64,000 bases of DNA from Lachnospiraceae bacterium (GTDB lineage Bacteria > Bacillota_A > Clostridia > Lachnospirales > Lachnospiraceae). Within the stretch, counting starts at the first letter, position 1. Each line of letters begins with the position of its first letter. Under the pieces are notes generated by a model. The model saw only the letters and a program-made list of their open reading frames with translations. It did no database searches and had not been told where the DNA came from. Below, piece by piece: positions 18,986 through 30,691 of the stretch. Both the position numbers and the translations under genes were made by a program. The stretch spans positions 62,001 through 126,000 of the forward strand of contig JAGAIR010000004.1 of the NCBI GenBank assembly GCA_017626435.1, in the 5' to 3' direction.

Positions 18986-19726
18986 TTACTCTGTCATATT
19001 TTTATATATCCGTGCTACCTTATCCACCGGTCCCTTGGCTACAATGTGTCCGCCTTCCAGAATAATTGCACGGTCACACAATCTCTGTACCTGTTCCAGC
19101 GAATGGGAAACAAACAGAACGGTAACTCCCTTATCAAACATATCCAGTATTTTTCTTTCACTTTTCCGCCGGAATTTCTTATCACCAACCGATAATACCT
19201 CATCCAGTATCAGAATATCCGGCTCTACCACAGTAGCAATGGAAAATCCCAGTCTGGACTTCATACCGGAAGAATAATTTTTGATCGGTACATCAATAAA
19301 TTCTCCCAGCCCGGAGAAATCTACAATCTCATCAAACTTTTCATCCAAAAATTCTTTGGAATATCCCAGTACGGAACCATATAGATATATGTTTTCTCTT
19401 CCTGTATATTGACTGCTGAATCCGGCCCCCAATTCCAACAGCGGTGCCAGCTTCCCCCGTGTTTCAATCGTTCCGGTAGTTGGCTTTAACACCCCGGACA
19501 CAATCTTCAGCAAGGTACTTTTTCCGGAACCGTTTAGTCCCAAGACTCCAAGCCGTTCTCCCTTTTTCACTTCAAAACTTACATCACGGAGCGCCCAAAA
19601 TTCATTGAAACGTAAATCACGTTTAATGAACTTAATTACATACTCCTTCAGATTATCGACACGCTCCTGGCTCAAATTGAAGCGCATACCTACATTTTTG
19701 ACTTTTATCGCAACATTTTCTTTCAT
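18986..19726 (-). CDS. tagH: Teichoic acid/polysaccharide ABC exporter, ATPase subunit
   Basis: This 246-residue ATPase of the TagH/Wzt type carries Walker A GLNGSGKST (~63), signature YSSGMKSRLGF and Walker B ILILDEVLSVGD. It lacks the long C-terminal extension found in Bacillus TagH or in Wzt proteins that bind glycan caps. It should pair with the permease 58 bases upstream to move a lipid-linked glycopolymer across the membrane. GAGGATTT precedes the start. The transported polymer is unknown; tarI and tarJ elsewhere in the window suggest a ribitol-phosphate-containing one. Confidence 0.88.
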   Translation of the reverse strand: MKENVAIKVKNVGMRFNLSQERVDNLKEYVIKFIKRDLRFNEFWALRDVSFEVKKGERLGVLGLNGSGKSTLLKIVSGVLKPTTGTIETRGKLAPLLELGAGFSSQYTGRENIYLYGSVLGYSKEFLDEKFDEIVDFSGLGEFIDVPIKNYSSGMKSRLGFSIATVVEPDILILDEVLSVGDKKFRRKSERKILDMFDKGVTVLFVSHSLEQVQRLCDRAIILEGGHIVAKGPVDKVARIYKNMTE

Positions 19727-19784
19727 AAATCCTCACATTCTGCCATTGGCGAACTAGTATAAATTAACAGTAACTGTCGTATCT

Positions 19785-20573
19785 TTAAACGTACAAAATA
19801 AATTTATCCTGTTTTTTATAAAATAATATGCAGCCAATCACAAGCAATACTACGGAAATAACAGAAGATACTGCAAAATATTGCATATTCATAGGAACTC
19901 CATACAATACAGAGTTTCTAAAGTTTGCAATACACATGTATACAGGATTCAGATTGAACACCCAGCCATTTCCATTATTGATGATCCTGTCAACCGGATA
20001 AAATATGGCAGAGGCATACATGATCAGCATGGTAACGACTCCCCAGATATATTCCACATCCCGGAAAAAGACGCTTAATGTGGCCAGGATCAAGCTGGCT
20101 CCCAGAGTCATCACAAACAGAATGATCAATGGAATCACTGCCTGTAACAGATAAATGGTAGGCTGTACCTGTAATACAATGCTAACTCCCAATAATACAA
20201 GAAGTGAAATCAAAAAGGTGATAAAATTGGAAATTACCGAAGAAACAACATAAATATATTTCGGCACATAGACCTTTTTTATCATGGATGCATTGCCGCT
20301 GACAGATTTCAGCCCACCCTTTGTAGCAGACGAAAAAAACGAAAACAACAAACGCCCGGTCAGAACATACACTGGAAACTGTTTCGTTCCTTTGTTGAAG
20401 AATGTGCCAAACACAACTGTCAATACAATCATAGTCAGTAATGGTTCGATCAGAGTCCATAAAATCCCCAGATAAGAACGCCGGTATTTTAATTTTATAT
20501 TTTTCTTAACCAACTCATATAAGAGATGCTTATACTTTGCAAAATTTTTTACCGTCTGCTTTAATTTACCCAT
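19785..20573 (-). CDS. tagG: Teichoic acid/polysaccharide ABC exporter, permease subunit
   Basis: This 262-residue protein of the ABC-2 type has six hydrophobic segments and the typical N-terminus YELVKKNIKLKYRRSYLG followed by LWTLIEPLL. It is the membrane partner of the downstream ATPase. The start at 20573 has AGGAG 11 bases upstream; the open frame extends 34 codons further but runs toward the promoter at 20656-20683. No lipid-carrier or glycosyltransferase gene is adjacent, so polymer synthesis is encoded elsewhere. Confidence 0.9.
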   Translation of the reverse strand: MGKLKQTVKNFAKYKHLLYELVKKNIKLKYRRSYLGILWTLIEPLLTMIVLTVVFGTFFNKGTKQFPVYVLTGRLLFSFFSSATKGGLKSVSGNASMIKKVYVPKYIYVVSSVISNFITFLISLLVLLGVSIVLQVQPTIYLLQAVIPLIILFVMTLGASLILATLSVFFRDVEYIWGVVTMLIMYASAIFYPVDRIINNGNGWVFNLNPVYMCIANFRNSVLYGVPMNMQYFAVSSVISVVLLVIGCILFYKKQDKFILYV

Positions 20574-20655
20574 AGATAAAATTCTCCTAGTATTTATAAA
20601 AAAGTAGTATCGTGACATATCCAACATAAATGCCAGTTTGGACAATACGTGCATA

Positions 20656-20683
20656 ATTATAACATACCTCTTCAAAAAGTCAA
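20656..20683 (-). promoter_or_regulatory. Sigma-A promoter of the tagGH-like operon
   Basis: Minus-strand TTGACT (20678-20683) and perfect TATAAT (20656-20661) are 16 bases apart, about 80 bases before the permease start. Confidence 0.65.
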
Positions 20684-20689
20684 TTTATG

Positions 20690-20718
20690 TTGAAGTAATC
20701 CTGAAAATGTTCTATAAT
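20690..20718 (+). promoter_or_regulatory. Sigma-A promoter of the plus-strand gene at 20753
   Basis: TTGAAG (20690-20695), a 17-base spacer and perfect TATAAT (20713-20718) lie 35 bases before the ATG. It is divergent from the tagGH promoter, their -35 boxes only six bases apart. Confidence 0.75.
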
Positions 20719-20752
20719 AATATTACTATTAAACAGCAGAGGAGCTGACTCT

Positions 20753-21169
20753 ATGAATCAAACAAATCGTATCGATGGTATTTCCCAGAAGTATGATGCT
20801 ACCCTTGATTATGGTATTACTATGTATGACAATCTTCCTTACGAAAGAGATGCAGACATCTGCAATGGCAGCACGGTTGCCCTGTACAGTGGTCACATTA
20901 TTAAATATTACCTGTGTAACAATCAGGAAACTTGTTTTTCTGTCAACAACAGGGATGACCAGATTGAGTCCCTATTGCAAAAAATACGCGAGGAAGAAGC
21001 GCTGGGACAAACAGAGGAAACAAAATCCGATATCTCCGTTGAGCCGGTTCCGGAAATTACAGAGGAACAGATTCAGACTCTTTTAGAGGATTCTGGTGAA
21101 AATCCTTCTGAGGAAGTTTCCTCCACTCCAGAGGAAATCATCAATCTGGATGATATCGAAGACTGGTAA
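20753..21169 (+). CDS. Uncharacterised small acidic protein
   Basis: This 138-residue protein is one of only two plus-strand genes here. It has a strong promoter, the ribosome site GAGGAG and its own terminator, so it is clearly real. I do not recognise the family. The first ~75 residues look folded (YDNLPYERDADICNGS, then YSGHIIKYYLCNNQ, with three cysteines). The rest is very acidic and rich in Glu, Ser and Pro (EEVSSTPEE), probably disordered. There is no signal peptide or membrane segment, so it is probably cytoplasmic. The divergent tagGH operon gives no clear functional clue. Confidence 0.75.
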   Translation: MNQTNRIDGISQKYDATLDYGITMYDNLPYERDADICNGSTVALYSGHIIKYYLCNNQETCFSVNNRDDQIESLLQKIREEEALGQTEETKSDISVEPVPEITEEQIQTLLEDSGENPSEEVSSTPEEIINLDDIEDW

Positions 21170-21206
21170 AAACCCACCTGTCTACCAGAAATAACAAAAT
21201 TCATAC

Positions 21207-21255
21207 AGAAAAAATGCGCCAGACAGTTTTATATATTGTCTGGCGCATTCTTTTA
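21207..21255. terminator. Bidirectional terminator between 20753 gene and eno
   Basis: AATGCGCCAGACA and TGTCTGGCGCATT arms (about 21213-21225 and 21237-21249) form a strong 13-bp stem, with A-rich sequence before and TTTT after. It serves the two convergent genes. Confidence 0.85.
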
Positions 21256-21295
21256 AAGAATAAGAAATTACGCCAAAGTACAGGTAATTTCCTAT

Positions 21296-22639
<1,344 letters not shown>

Positions 22640-22678
22640 TTATTCAGAAATAGTATGTCCAATGAAAAGAGAAATAAT

Positions 22679-22706
22679 CAAAAAAGTGCGAAAAGCACTT
22701 TTTTAA
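22679..22706 (-). terminator. Terminator of the heat-shock operon (after dnaJ)
   Basis: AAAAAGTGC and GCACTTTTT arms around a five-base loop (22681-22703) give a compact hairpin followed by T-rich sequence, 60 bases after the dnaJ stop. It can work in both directions. Confidence 0.75.
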
Positions 22707-22762
22707 GTACCTTCCGCACTAAATCATATCCTCTTGCAGCATCTTGTCAATCCATTCAACTG

Positions 22763-23923
22763 CTACTTCTTCTTTTTCCCTTTGCCGAACATGCTTTTTT
22801 TCTTATCACCATGTTCTGACTCATCACCGGTACGTTCCTCCATCTTTCCGTACATCGCTTCATCAAACTGCTTCAGCAGTTCCTTCTGTTCTCCATTCAT
22901 CCTGGTCGGCACCTGTACCACCAGTGTAACATAATGGTCCCCACGTACCTGCTTATTACGAAGGGATGGCACACCTTTGTTCCGGAGACGGACGCGGGTA
23001 TCGGTCTGGGTTCCCGGTTTTACAGTATATTCTACCTCACCGTCTACTGTCTTGATACGCACATCGCCGCCTAATGCCGCCTGTGCAAAGGTAATCGGTG
23101 CAGAAGAATAGATATCATTTCCCTGTCTCTGGAATATCGGATGACGGCTCACAGCCACCTCTACCAGCAGATCACCTCTTGGACCTCCATTCACCCCCGG
23201 CTCACCCTTGTCACGGATGCGTACACACTGTCCATTGTCTATGCCAGCCGGTATCGTCACCGATATCTTCTTTCTGCTGTTGGTATAGCCTGTTCCGCTG
23301 CAATCCGGACAACGCTCTTTAATGATCTTACCTGTACCACGGCAATCCGGACAGGTCTGCACATTTCGTACTACACCAAATAATGACTGCTGGGTAAATA
23401 CCACCTGTCCTTTTCCACCACACTTGGAACAGGTCTGTGGAGAAGTACCCGACTTTGCTCCGGAACCATGACAGGAAGAACACTCATCTTTTAAGGTAAT
23501 ATCAATTTCCTTCTCTGTACCAAAGCATGCCTCCTCAAAGGTGATCCTTACAGAGGTGCGGATATTCTGTCCCTTCATCGGTCCATTATTCTGTGCTCTG
23601 GAACGACCGCCGCCAAAGAAATCTCCAAACAGATCCCCAAAGATGTCTCCCATATCCATACCGCTGAAATCGAATCCACCGCCGCCGGCACCTCCCTCAA
23701 AGGCTGCGTGACCAAACTGGTCATACTGACGGCGTTTTTCCGGATCACTGAGCACACCATATGCCTCAGAAGCCTCCTTAAATCTCGCCTCTGCTTCCTT
23801 ATCCCCCGGATTCATATCCGGATGATATTTTTTCGCCAGCTTACGGTATGCGGATTTTAATTCCGAATCAGAAGCACCACGCTCCACGCCCAGAACCTCA
23901 TAATAATCTCTTTTCTCTGCCAT
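22763..23923 (-). CDS. dnaJ: Chaperone DnaJ
   Basis: This 386-residue co-chaperone stimulates DnaK ATPase and delivers substrates. The J domain has the HPD motif (KYHPDMNPG). A G/F-rich segment ([10 protein letters not shown]), four CxxCxGxG zinc motifs ([32 protein letters not shown]) and a C-terminal substrate-binding region ending in a lysine-rich tail follow. The start at 23923 has GGAGGCTATT upstream. It is the last gene of hrcA-grpE-dnaK-dnaJ, separated from dnaK by 167 bases of strongly folding sequence. Confidence 0.97.
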   Translation of the reverse strand: MAEKRDYYEVLGVERGASDSELKSAYRKLAKKYHPDMNPGDKEAEARFKEASEAYGVLSDPEKRRQYDQFGHAAFEGGAGGGGFDFSGMDMGDIFGDLFGDFFGGGRSRAQNNGPMKGQNIRTSVRITFEEACFGTEKEIDITLKDECSSCHGSGAKSGTSPQTCSKCGGKGQVVFTQQSLFGVVRNVQTCPDCRGTGKIIKERCPDCSGTGYTNSRKKISVTIPAGIDNGQCVRIRDKGEPGVNGGPRGDLLVEVAVSRHPIFQRQGNDIYSSAPITFAQAALGGDVRIKTVDGEVEYTVKPGTQTDTRVRLRNKGVPSLRNKQVRGDHYVTLVVQVPTRMNGEQKELLKQFDEAMYGKMEERTGDESEHGDKKKSMFGKGKKKK

Positions 23924-23948
23924 AATAGCCTCCAACTCTATATATGTA

Positions 23949-24090
23949 GACAGACCATCAATAGGCTTTCCGGCTGATATCCTGCCAGCCAAGCCATCAA
24001 TGGCCTATATCATACATATTTTTCGTTATCCTGTCTGTCTTGGTTCAGAGAATGCCGGTTTTGCATTCTCCTAAGCCAAATCTTTTGGCT

Positions 24091-24091
<1 letters not shown>
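23949..24091 (-). promoter_or_regulatory. Structured dnaK-dnaJ intergenic RNA
   Basis: The minus-strand transcript can form two 8-bp hairpins (arms 24073-24080/24084-24091, starting at the dnaK stop, and 24048-24055/24063-24070). A compound stem follows: GACAGAC/GTCTGTC (24033-24039/23949-23955), ATAGGC/GCCTAT (24003-24008/23961-23966) and GGCTG/CAGCC (23986-23990/23972-23976). No T-run follows, so it is not a plain terminator; mRNA processing or stability control is more likely. Confidence 0.5.
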
Positions 24092-26016
<1,925 letters not shown>

Positions 26017-26048
26017 CTATGAACTACGTCATCTTGCTTCGTGTGAAA

Positions 26049-26672
26049 TCAACTTACTACCTTAACCATGCTGTGACGTACCACAGACTCTTTATACAGA
26101 TAGCCCTTCTGCAGCTCCTCTGCTACCATACCGCTTTCCAGGCTGTCGTCCTCCACGGTCATCACTGCATTGTGGAAATTCGGATCAAATTCATTTCCCA
26201 CTGCTTCAATCGGCTTAACACCAATTTCTTCAAATGTGGTAAGAATCTGTTTATATACCATCTCGATTCCCTCCACAAATGGAGTTCCTTTTTCCTCCTC
26301 CGGTACTCCGGCAAGACCTCTCTCAAAATTGTCCAGAACCGGAAGAATCTTTTCTATCACAGATTTCGCGCCTACCTCAAACATCTGTGACTTTTCTTTT
26401 TCGGAACGCTTTCTGAAATTTTCAAACTCAGCTAATTGGCGTACTCTGGCATCCTCCAGTTCTGCCACCTTTTCTTCCAGCTTCTCCAGCGCTTTATCTT
26501 TTTTCTTGCCAAAACGCTTTTCCTTTTTATCTGCTTCAGACACCTGGTCTGTTTCCTGCATTTCCTCCTGTACGTTTTCTTCAGGCTCCTGTACAGCATC
26601 TGCTGTTTCCTTCACAGCTTCTTCCACCTCTGGATTTTCTGTATCCTGATTTGTATTTGGCTCTTGATTCAC
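26049..26672 (-). CDS. grpE: Nucleotide exchange factor GrpE
   Basis: This ~207-residue protein releases ADP from DnaK. A long acidic, Glu/Gln-rich N-terminus precedes a dimerising coiled coil (KDKALEKLEEKVAELED) and the conserved head region (LAEFENFRKRSEKEK, LPVLDNFERGL, FDPNFHNAV). A GTG start at 26672 is preferred because AGAGGTGG lies seven bases before it and the N-terminus becomes acidic, as usual. An ATG at 26717 overlapping the hrcA stop (TAATG) would add 15 basic residues and cannot be excluded. Confidence 0.9.
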   Translation of the reverse strand: MNQEPNTNQDTENPEVEEAVKETADAVQEPEENVQEEMQETDQVSEADKKEKRFGKKKDKALEKLEEKVAELEDARVRQLAEFENFRKRSEKEKSQMFEVGAKSVIEKILPVLDNFERGLAGVPEEEKGTPFVEGIEMVYKQILTTFEEIGVKPIEAVGNEFDPNFHNAVMTVEDDSLESGMVAEELQKGYLYKESVVRHSMVKVVS

Positions 26673-26716
26673 TTTTTTACCACCTCTCTTAATCAGAAGT
26701 CTGTACAGACCTCTCA

Positions 26717-27754
26717 TTATGTTTTCTCTTTAAATATATCATCTAACTGCGTCATCAGAGACTGCAGTGTAGCAACTACCTTATCATAGTCCATCCTCTT
26801 CGGACCAACAATGCCAATCTTGCCATACACACCCTCATTGATCCGGTATGTGGCGGTTACCATGGAACAATCCTTCATAGATTCTACTTTTGTCTCTCCA
26901 CCAATGTACACCTGAATCCCATGATTCTCTGCATCCTCCTGTACCGGCTCCTGAGTAATCCAGTCTGTCAACATCTTTTTCTCTTCAAATACATCCAGCA
27001 GCTGTGCCGCCTTGGAACGGTCTGCCAGTTCTGGATACTTGAGAATATTGGTTGCACCGCTGGTATATACCTCTAAATCCTCATCCTCTGTCAGAGCATT
27101 TCCAATCACCTCCAATACAGAATCAATCACTGTATTATGTGCTCCCATCTGCTCCTTGATTTTCTGGATTACAGCCAGATTCATCTCCATCACGTCTAAG
27201 CCATTCAGGGTAGTATTCAGAATAAAATTCATCTTCAGTACTGTTTCTTCATCCATCGGCTCTGGCAATCGAATCATTTCATTTTTTACTACATTATTGT
27301 CCAGAACAATAACGGTCAAAAGATTTTTCTCATCCACAGGTGTCATCTGAATGAATTTTACCTTTTTGGATTCATAGCGGGGACCAGATACCATTGTAGC
27401 GTAGTTGGTATTCACCGCCAGAAGCTTTGCCACCTGCTTCAGCAGGGTATCCATCTTGTCAGCCTTTTCCTCCAGCTCTGCCTTCATATCCTGGACCTCC
27501 TGCACCCTGTCATCCAGCATCGTATCCACATACAGACGATACCCCAGATCAGAAGGAATCCTTCCCGCAGAAGTATGGGGCTGAAGAATATATCCCATCT
27601 CCTCCAGATCAGACATCTCATTACGAATGGTGGCTGAACTCAGATTCAAATCTGTATACTTTGAAATCGTCCGTGACCCTACCGGCTCACCAGTTTCCAG
27701 ATAAGTCCGGATAATTGCCTGAAGTATTTTCAACTTTCTGTCATCTAACTTCAA
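26717..27754 (-). CDS. hrcA: Heat-inducible transcription repressor HrcA
   Basis: This ~345-residue repressor binds CIRCE and depends on GroEL for folding, so misfolded protein relieves repression. The N-terminal winged helix (RTYLETGEPVGSRTISKY, LSSATIRNEMSDLEEMGY) is clear, followed by the GAF-like core. A TTG start at 27754 is chosen because AAGGGGTG lies six bases upstream and the protein then begins KLDDRKLKILQAI as usual. An upstream ATG at 27787 falls inside the CIRCE palindrome and is unlikely. It is the first gene of the operon and controls itself. Confidence 0.95.
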   Translation of the reverse strand: MKLDDRKLKILQAIIRTYLETGEPVGSRTISKYTDLNLSSATIRNEMSDLEEMGYILQPHTSAGRIPSDLGYRLYVDTMLDDRVQEVQDMKAELEEKADKMDTLLKQVAKLLAVNTNYATMVSGPRYESKKVKFIQMTPVDEKNLLTVIVLDNNVVKNEMIRLPEPMDEETVLKMNFILNTTLNGLDVMEMNLAVIQKIKEQMGAHNTVIDSVLEVIGNALTEDEDLEVYTSGATNILKYPELADRSKAAQLLDVFEEKKMLTDWITQEPVQEDAENHGIQVYIGGETKVESMKDCSMVTATYRINEGVYGKIGIVGPKRMDYDKVVATLQSLMTQLDDIFKEKT

Positions 27755-27780
27755 CTTATCACCCCTTCGCATTTTCTTTG

Positions 27781-27807
27781 TTAGCACTCTACCAATTGGA
27801 GTGCTAA
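27781..27807 (-). promoter_or_regulatory. CIRCE operator
   Basis: TTAGCACTC-N9-GAGTGCTAA is a perfect CIRCE element, the binding site of HrcA. It lies between the promoter and the hrcA start. Confidence 0.98.
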
Positions 27808-27819
27808 CATCTAACTAGT

Positions 27820-27848
27820 AAGATAGCACTATCATTTTTTCTTGTCAA
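27820..27848 (-). promoter_or_regulatory. Sigma-A promoter of hrcA-grpE-dnaK-dnaJ
   Basis: Minus-strand TTGACA (27843-27848), 17-base spacer and TATCTT (27820-27825). CIRCE lies just downstream, where bound HrcA would block transcription. Confidence 0.88.
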
Positions 27849-27879
27849 GACATTTTTTACAAATTTCAATGTTTTTTTG

Positions 27880-27907
27880 TTGAACTTTCAATTTCTGACG
27901 ATATACT
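27880..27907 (+). promoter_or_regulatory. Candidate promoter of the FliK-like gene
   Basis: TTGAAC (27880-27885), 16-base spacer and TATACT (27902-27907), about 75 bases before the ATG. The -10 region also reads GACGATAT, close to the motility sigma factor -10, but no matching TAAA -35 is present. Confidence 0.5.
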
Positions 27908-27982
27908 TACTGTAGAGACAACTTTTCTGTCTATTATTATGTAACAATTATCAGATATTTATATATAAGAAAGGACATTATT

Positions 27983-30163
27983 ATGGCAAATCCCAGAATC
28001 AATCCAAGCAATTCCAACCAGAACAGCCGGCAGGCTATGAGCACAGGTCATCAAGTCAATGCCCGCAGCAATCCCGGACAAACCACCCGTTCTGCCGGAC
28101 AACTCAGCAGCTATGGTGTTGCCCGCAGCGGAATGAACCAGATCAGGGAGGGAGATATTGTCCGGGGTGAAATTTCGGATTTGCGCAATAATGAGATTAC
28201 CATTACTTTAGAAAACAATACTCTGATCAAGGGGCAGATTGCAGACAGCTCCAGTCTATCCATTGGTCAGACAGCTGCTTTCCGTATGAACACGGTTTCA
28301 CCTACTGGTCTTTTTATCGAAGCGATTCCAAACAGCTTTACAGAGACAGAACTCACCCTGATCAACAAAGCACTGGATGAGGCTGGTCTTCCAGCCACAG
28401 AACGGAACCAGTCTGCTGTCAAAGCACTGATGGATAATCTCCTGCCAATCAACAAACAGTCCATACAGCATCTAATGCAGCAGGCGTATGATTTTAGTAC
28501 AGAGGATATGGAAACTCTTTGTATCATGAACCGGCAGCATCTGGAGATAACCAGGGACAATGTGGCACAGCTCAGTAATTACCGCAACCAGCAGTACCAG
28601 CTGCTGAATAAGATGCAATCCTTTTCCCAGCAGCTTCCAGAACTGTTAGATGCGTTGGCTGAAAACGGACCATCAGACGCAGTAGCTGCATTTGGAGAAC
28701 AGCTTTTATCCATTGCCCTGGCAGGTGAGCAGTCCGGTACTTCCACTGCAGCTTCTCTCACACTGTCCAGCTTGTCTTCTTCTGATCGGAATGTACTTAT
28801 GGAAATGCTTTCAGAAACACCTCTTACGGACAGCCAGCTGCAAATGCTCCAAACCGGTTCCTTATCCCAGAGAGATGCCTTAATGTTACTGCGCGATGCT
28901 GTTGCTTCCGGAACCTTAAAACTTCCAGAAAACTGTTCACAGGCTGAGATGACTGCCAAAATGAACGAAATCACTCTGGCACTGGGACTTCCTGACACTA
29001 TTTCTCTGACAGACACAGGAAATGCAAGCACACTCTCCGAACTTGCAGGGAATAGTCTCCTTCCGGACGATGCAAATCCTGTTCCTTCGCCGGACCCTTC
29101 TGCTGCCGTAGAAAATGCCTCCCAGTCTGCCAATACAGACTCGGGTAATTCTGCCTTCTCTCTGGCAGGAAAACTCTTTCACAACCTGTCGGACGCTGCC
29201 AGAACCTCCTTCCAGACATTCAACCAGAATCTGAACCAGATGCTTGCTTCTACTGCCAGTGGTTCCATTGCTGTAACACATACACCATCCGTTATTGATA
29301 CTATGCTTTCCTCTATTACTGCCAATGGACGGGAACAGGGAGCACTTTTTACCTATCTGACCCAGCAGGAAAGGACACAACTGGCTGACAGTCTGCGTTC
29401 TCTTCCTGTTTCCTCCCGATTAACGGAAAAAATCCTTTCTGGAGAAGCTGCAACCAAAGAAGTGTTCACTGCAATCCGAAATCTGATCCCACATTCTGAT
29501 TCCAATGCCATCGGACAGCTTTTCCAGTCGGATGCATTTCAGAGACTTTTTACCCAGGCAATGATGGAAAGTTTTACCATCACCCCACGCCAACTGGCAA
29601 AGAAGGGTGAGATGGATCATTTCTATCAGAAATTGGAGCTGCAAATGGATACCTTTGAAAGACTGATCAATACGACTCTGTCCGGCGATGACTCCAGACA
29701 GCTTTCTGACCAGGCTCACGATATGAAAAGCAATATTGATTTTATGAAAGCACTGAATGAGACCTTTGGCTATATGCAGCTTCCTTTAAAACTGCAAAAC
29801 CAGAATACCCATGGCGACCTCTATGTTTACACCCAGAAGGAAAAGCTGAAGAAAAATCCGGATAAGATCAGTCTCCTGCTCCATCTGGAATTGGATCATC
29901 TTGGCACAATGGATATCCGTCTGGAAAAGGATAAACAAAATATTGATGCCTGTTTTACCTTAGATGACCATTCTTCCATCCAGCTGATCCAACGCAACAC
30001 ACATATGCTCCAGGATTCACTGAACGAGAAAGGTTATACCTGTAATATCCAGGTACAACCGAAGGAAACGGAAGAAAACCCGATCCAGGATTTTTTAAAT
30101 ACCAAGATCACTACAACTGCCACAAAGGAAATGAAACGTTTCTCCTTTGATATCCGGGCATAA
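27983..30163 (+). CDS. FliK C-terminal-domain-like protein of unknown function
   Basis: This 726-residue protein has a polar, Asn/Ser/Gln-rich N-terminus and a small beta domain at ~50-115 (GDIVRGEISDLRNNEITITLENN). A long helical, Ser/Thr-rich middle follows. The ~85-residue domain at ~615-700 (LHLELDHLGTMDIRLEKD, then SIQLIQRNTHMLQDSLNEKGY) resembles the Flg_hook domain of flagellar hook-length protein FliK. FliK controls hook length through the export switch, but no flagellar gene is visible in 64 kb. The gene has its own promoter, AGAAAGGA site and terminator. It faces a PilZ gene across that terminator. The fold assignment is by pattern; the role is open. Confidence 0.7.
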   Translation: MANPRINPSNSNQNSRQAMSTGHQVNARSNPGQTTRSAGQLSSYGVARSGMNQIREGDIVRGEISDLRNNEITITLENNTLIKGQIADSSSLSIGQTAAFRMNTVSPTGLFIEAIPNSFTETELTLINKALDEAGLPATERNQSAVKALMDNLLPINKQSIQHLMQQAYDFSTEDMETLCIMNRQHLEITRDNVAQLSNYRNQQYQLLNKMQSFSQQLPELLDALAENGPSDAVAAFGEQLLSIALAGEQSGTSTAASLTLSSLSSSDRNVLMEMLSETPLTDSQLQMLQTGSLSQRDALMLLRDAVASGTLKLPENCSQAEMTAKMNEITLALGLPDTISLTDTGNASTLSELAGNSLLPDDANPVPSPDPSAAVENASQSANTDSGNSAFSLAGKLFHNLSDAARTSFQTFNQNLNQMLASTASGSIAVTHTPSVIDTMLSSITANGREQGALFTYLTQQERTQLADSLRSLPVSSRLTEKILSGEAATKEVFTAIRNLIPHSDSNAIGQLFQSDAFQRLFTQAMMESFTITPRQLAKKGEMDHFYQKLELQMDTFERLINTTLSGDDSRQLSDQAHDMKSNIDFMKALNETFGYMQLPLKLQNQNTHGDLYVYTQKEKLKKNPDKISLLLHLELDHLGTMDIRLEKDKQNIDACFTLDDHSSIQLIQRNTHMLQDSLNEKGYTCNIQVQPKETEENPIQDFLNTKITTTATKEMKRFSFDIRA

Positions 30164-30170
30164 TGAAACA

Positions 30171-30216
30171 ACAAAAATGCGTCATGTAACTAATGAACAG
30201 GACGCATTTTTGTTTT
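30171..30216. terminator. Bidirectional terminator between FliK-like and PilZ genes
   Basis: Perfect 13-bp arms ACAAAAATGCGTC (30171-30183) and GACGCATTTTTGT (30201-30213), followed by TTT, end the convergent transcripts. Confidence 0.85.
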
Positions 30217-30239
30217 AAACCACATGGTATATCGCGTAA

Positions 30240-30593
30240 TCAGCTATTTTTGTATCTCTCTTCCATTTCCTCAAACACATAATCAAATACGGCAGGCATT
30301 CCAACAAACTCGCAGCCGTAGTGATAGATCCCATCCTCTGTCCGTCTCTGGTGAAGGATCTGTACCACACAGTTGATCGCATTCGTACTTCCATTAAATT
30401 CCAGCCGGGCATTGAAGTAATATCCCACAGGCAGTATACTCTTGGTCACAAACCCGATTCCATTTCTGCTGATATCCACTACTTCAATGGGTGCATGGAT
30501 ATTGCTTACCCTGATATTATCCTGTTTGAAAATATCAGAAACCTCCAGATTAAGCTTTACCGGCACTCTTATATTCCTGCGCTGTTCTATCAT
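30240..30593 (-). CDS. PilZ-domain protein (candidate c-di-GMP receptor)
   Basis: This 117-residue single PilZ domain starts MIEQRRNIRVPVKLN, giving the RxxxR-type arginines, and has the second ligand motif VDISRNGIGF ((D/N)xSxxG), so c-di-GMP binding is likely. The start at 30593 has AAAGGAGAGG upstream; the open frame extends 21 codons further but without a good site. It follows gatB by 98 bases and may be read through from that operon. PilZ proteins relay c-di-GMP to motility, secretion or polysaccharide machinery; the target here is unknown. Confidence 0.85.
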   Translation of the reverse strand: MIEQRRNIRVPVKLNLEVSDIFKQDNIRVSNIHAPIEVVDISRNGIGFVTKSILPVGYYFNARLEFNGSTNAINCVVQILHQRRTEDGIYHYGCEFVGMPAVFDYVFEEMEERYKNS

Positions 30594-30691
30594 ATGACCT
30601 CTCCTTTCCATCTGACATCGTTCACAGCAAAATTCCCGTACAACATCGACCGTCACACACTGCCAGCAGAGAAGTCTTCACCACAGAACAA

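Noticed and set aside
28579..29133. 184-residue minus-strand open frame inside the FliK-like gene
   Set aside because: It is fully antisense to a gene with promoter, ribosome site and terminator, and its Ser-rich translation is a shadow of that gene's codons.
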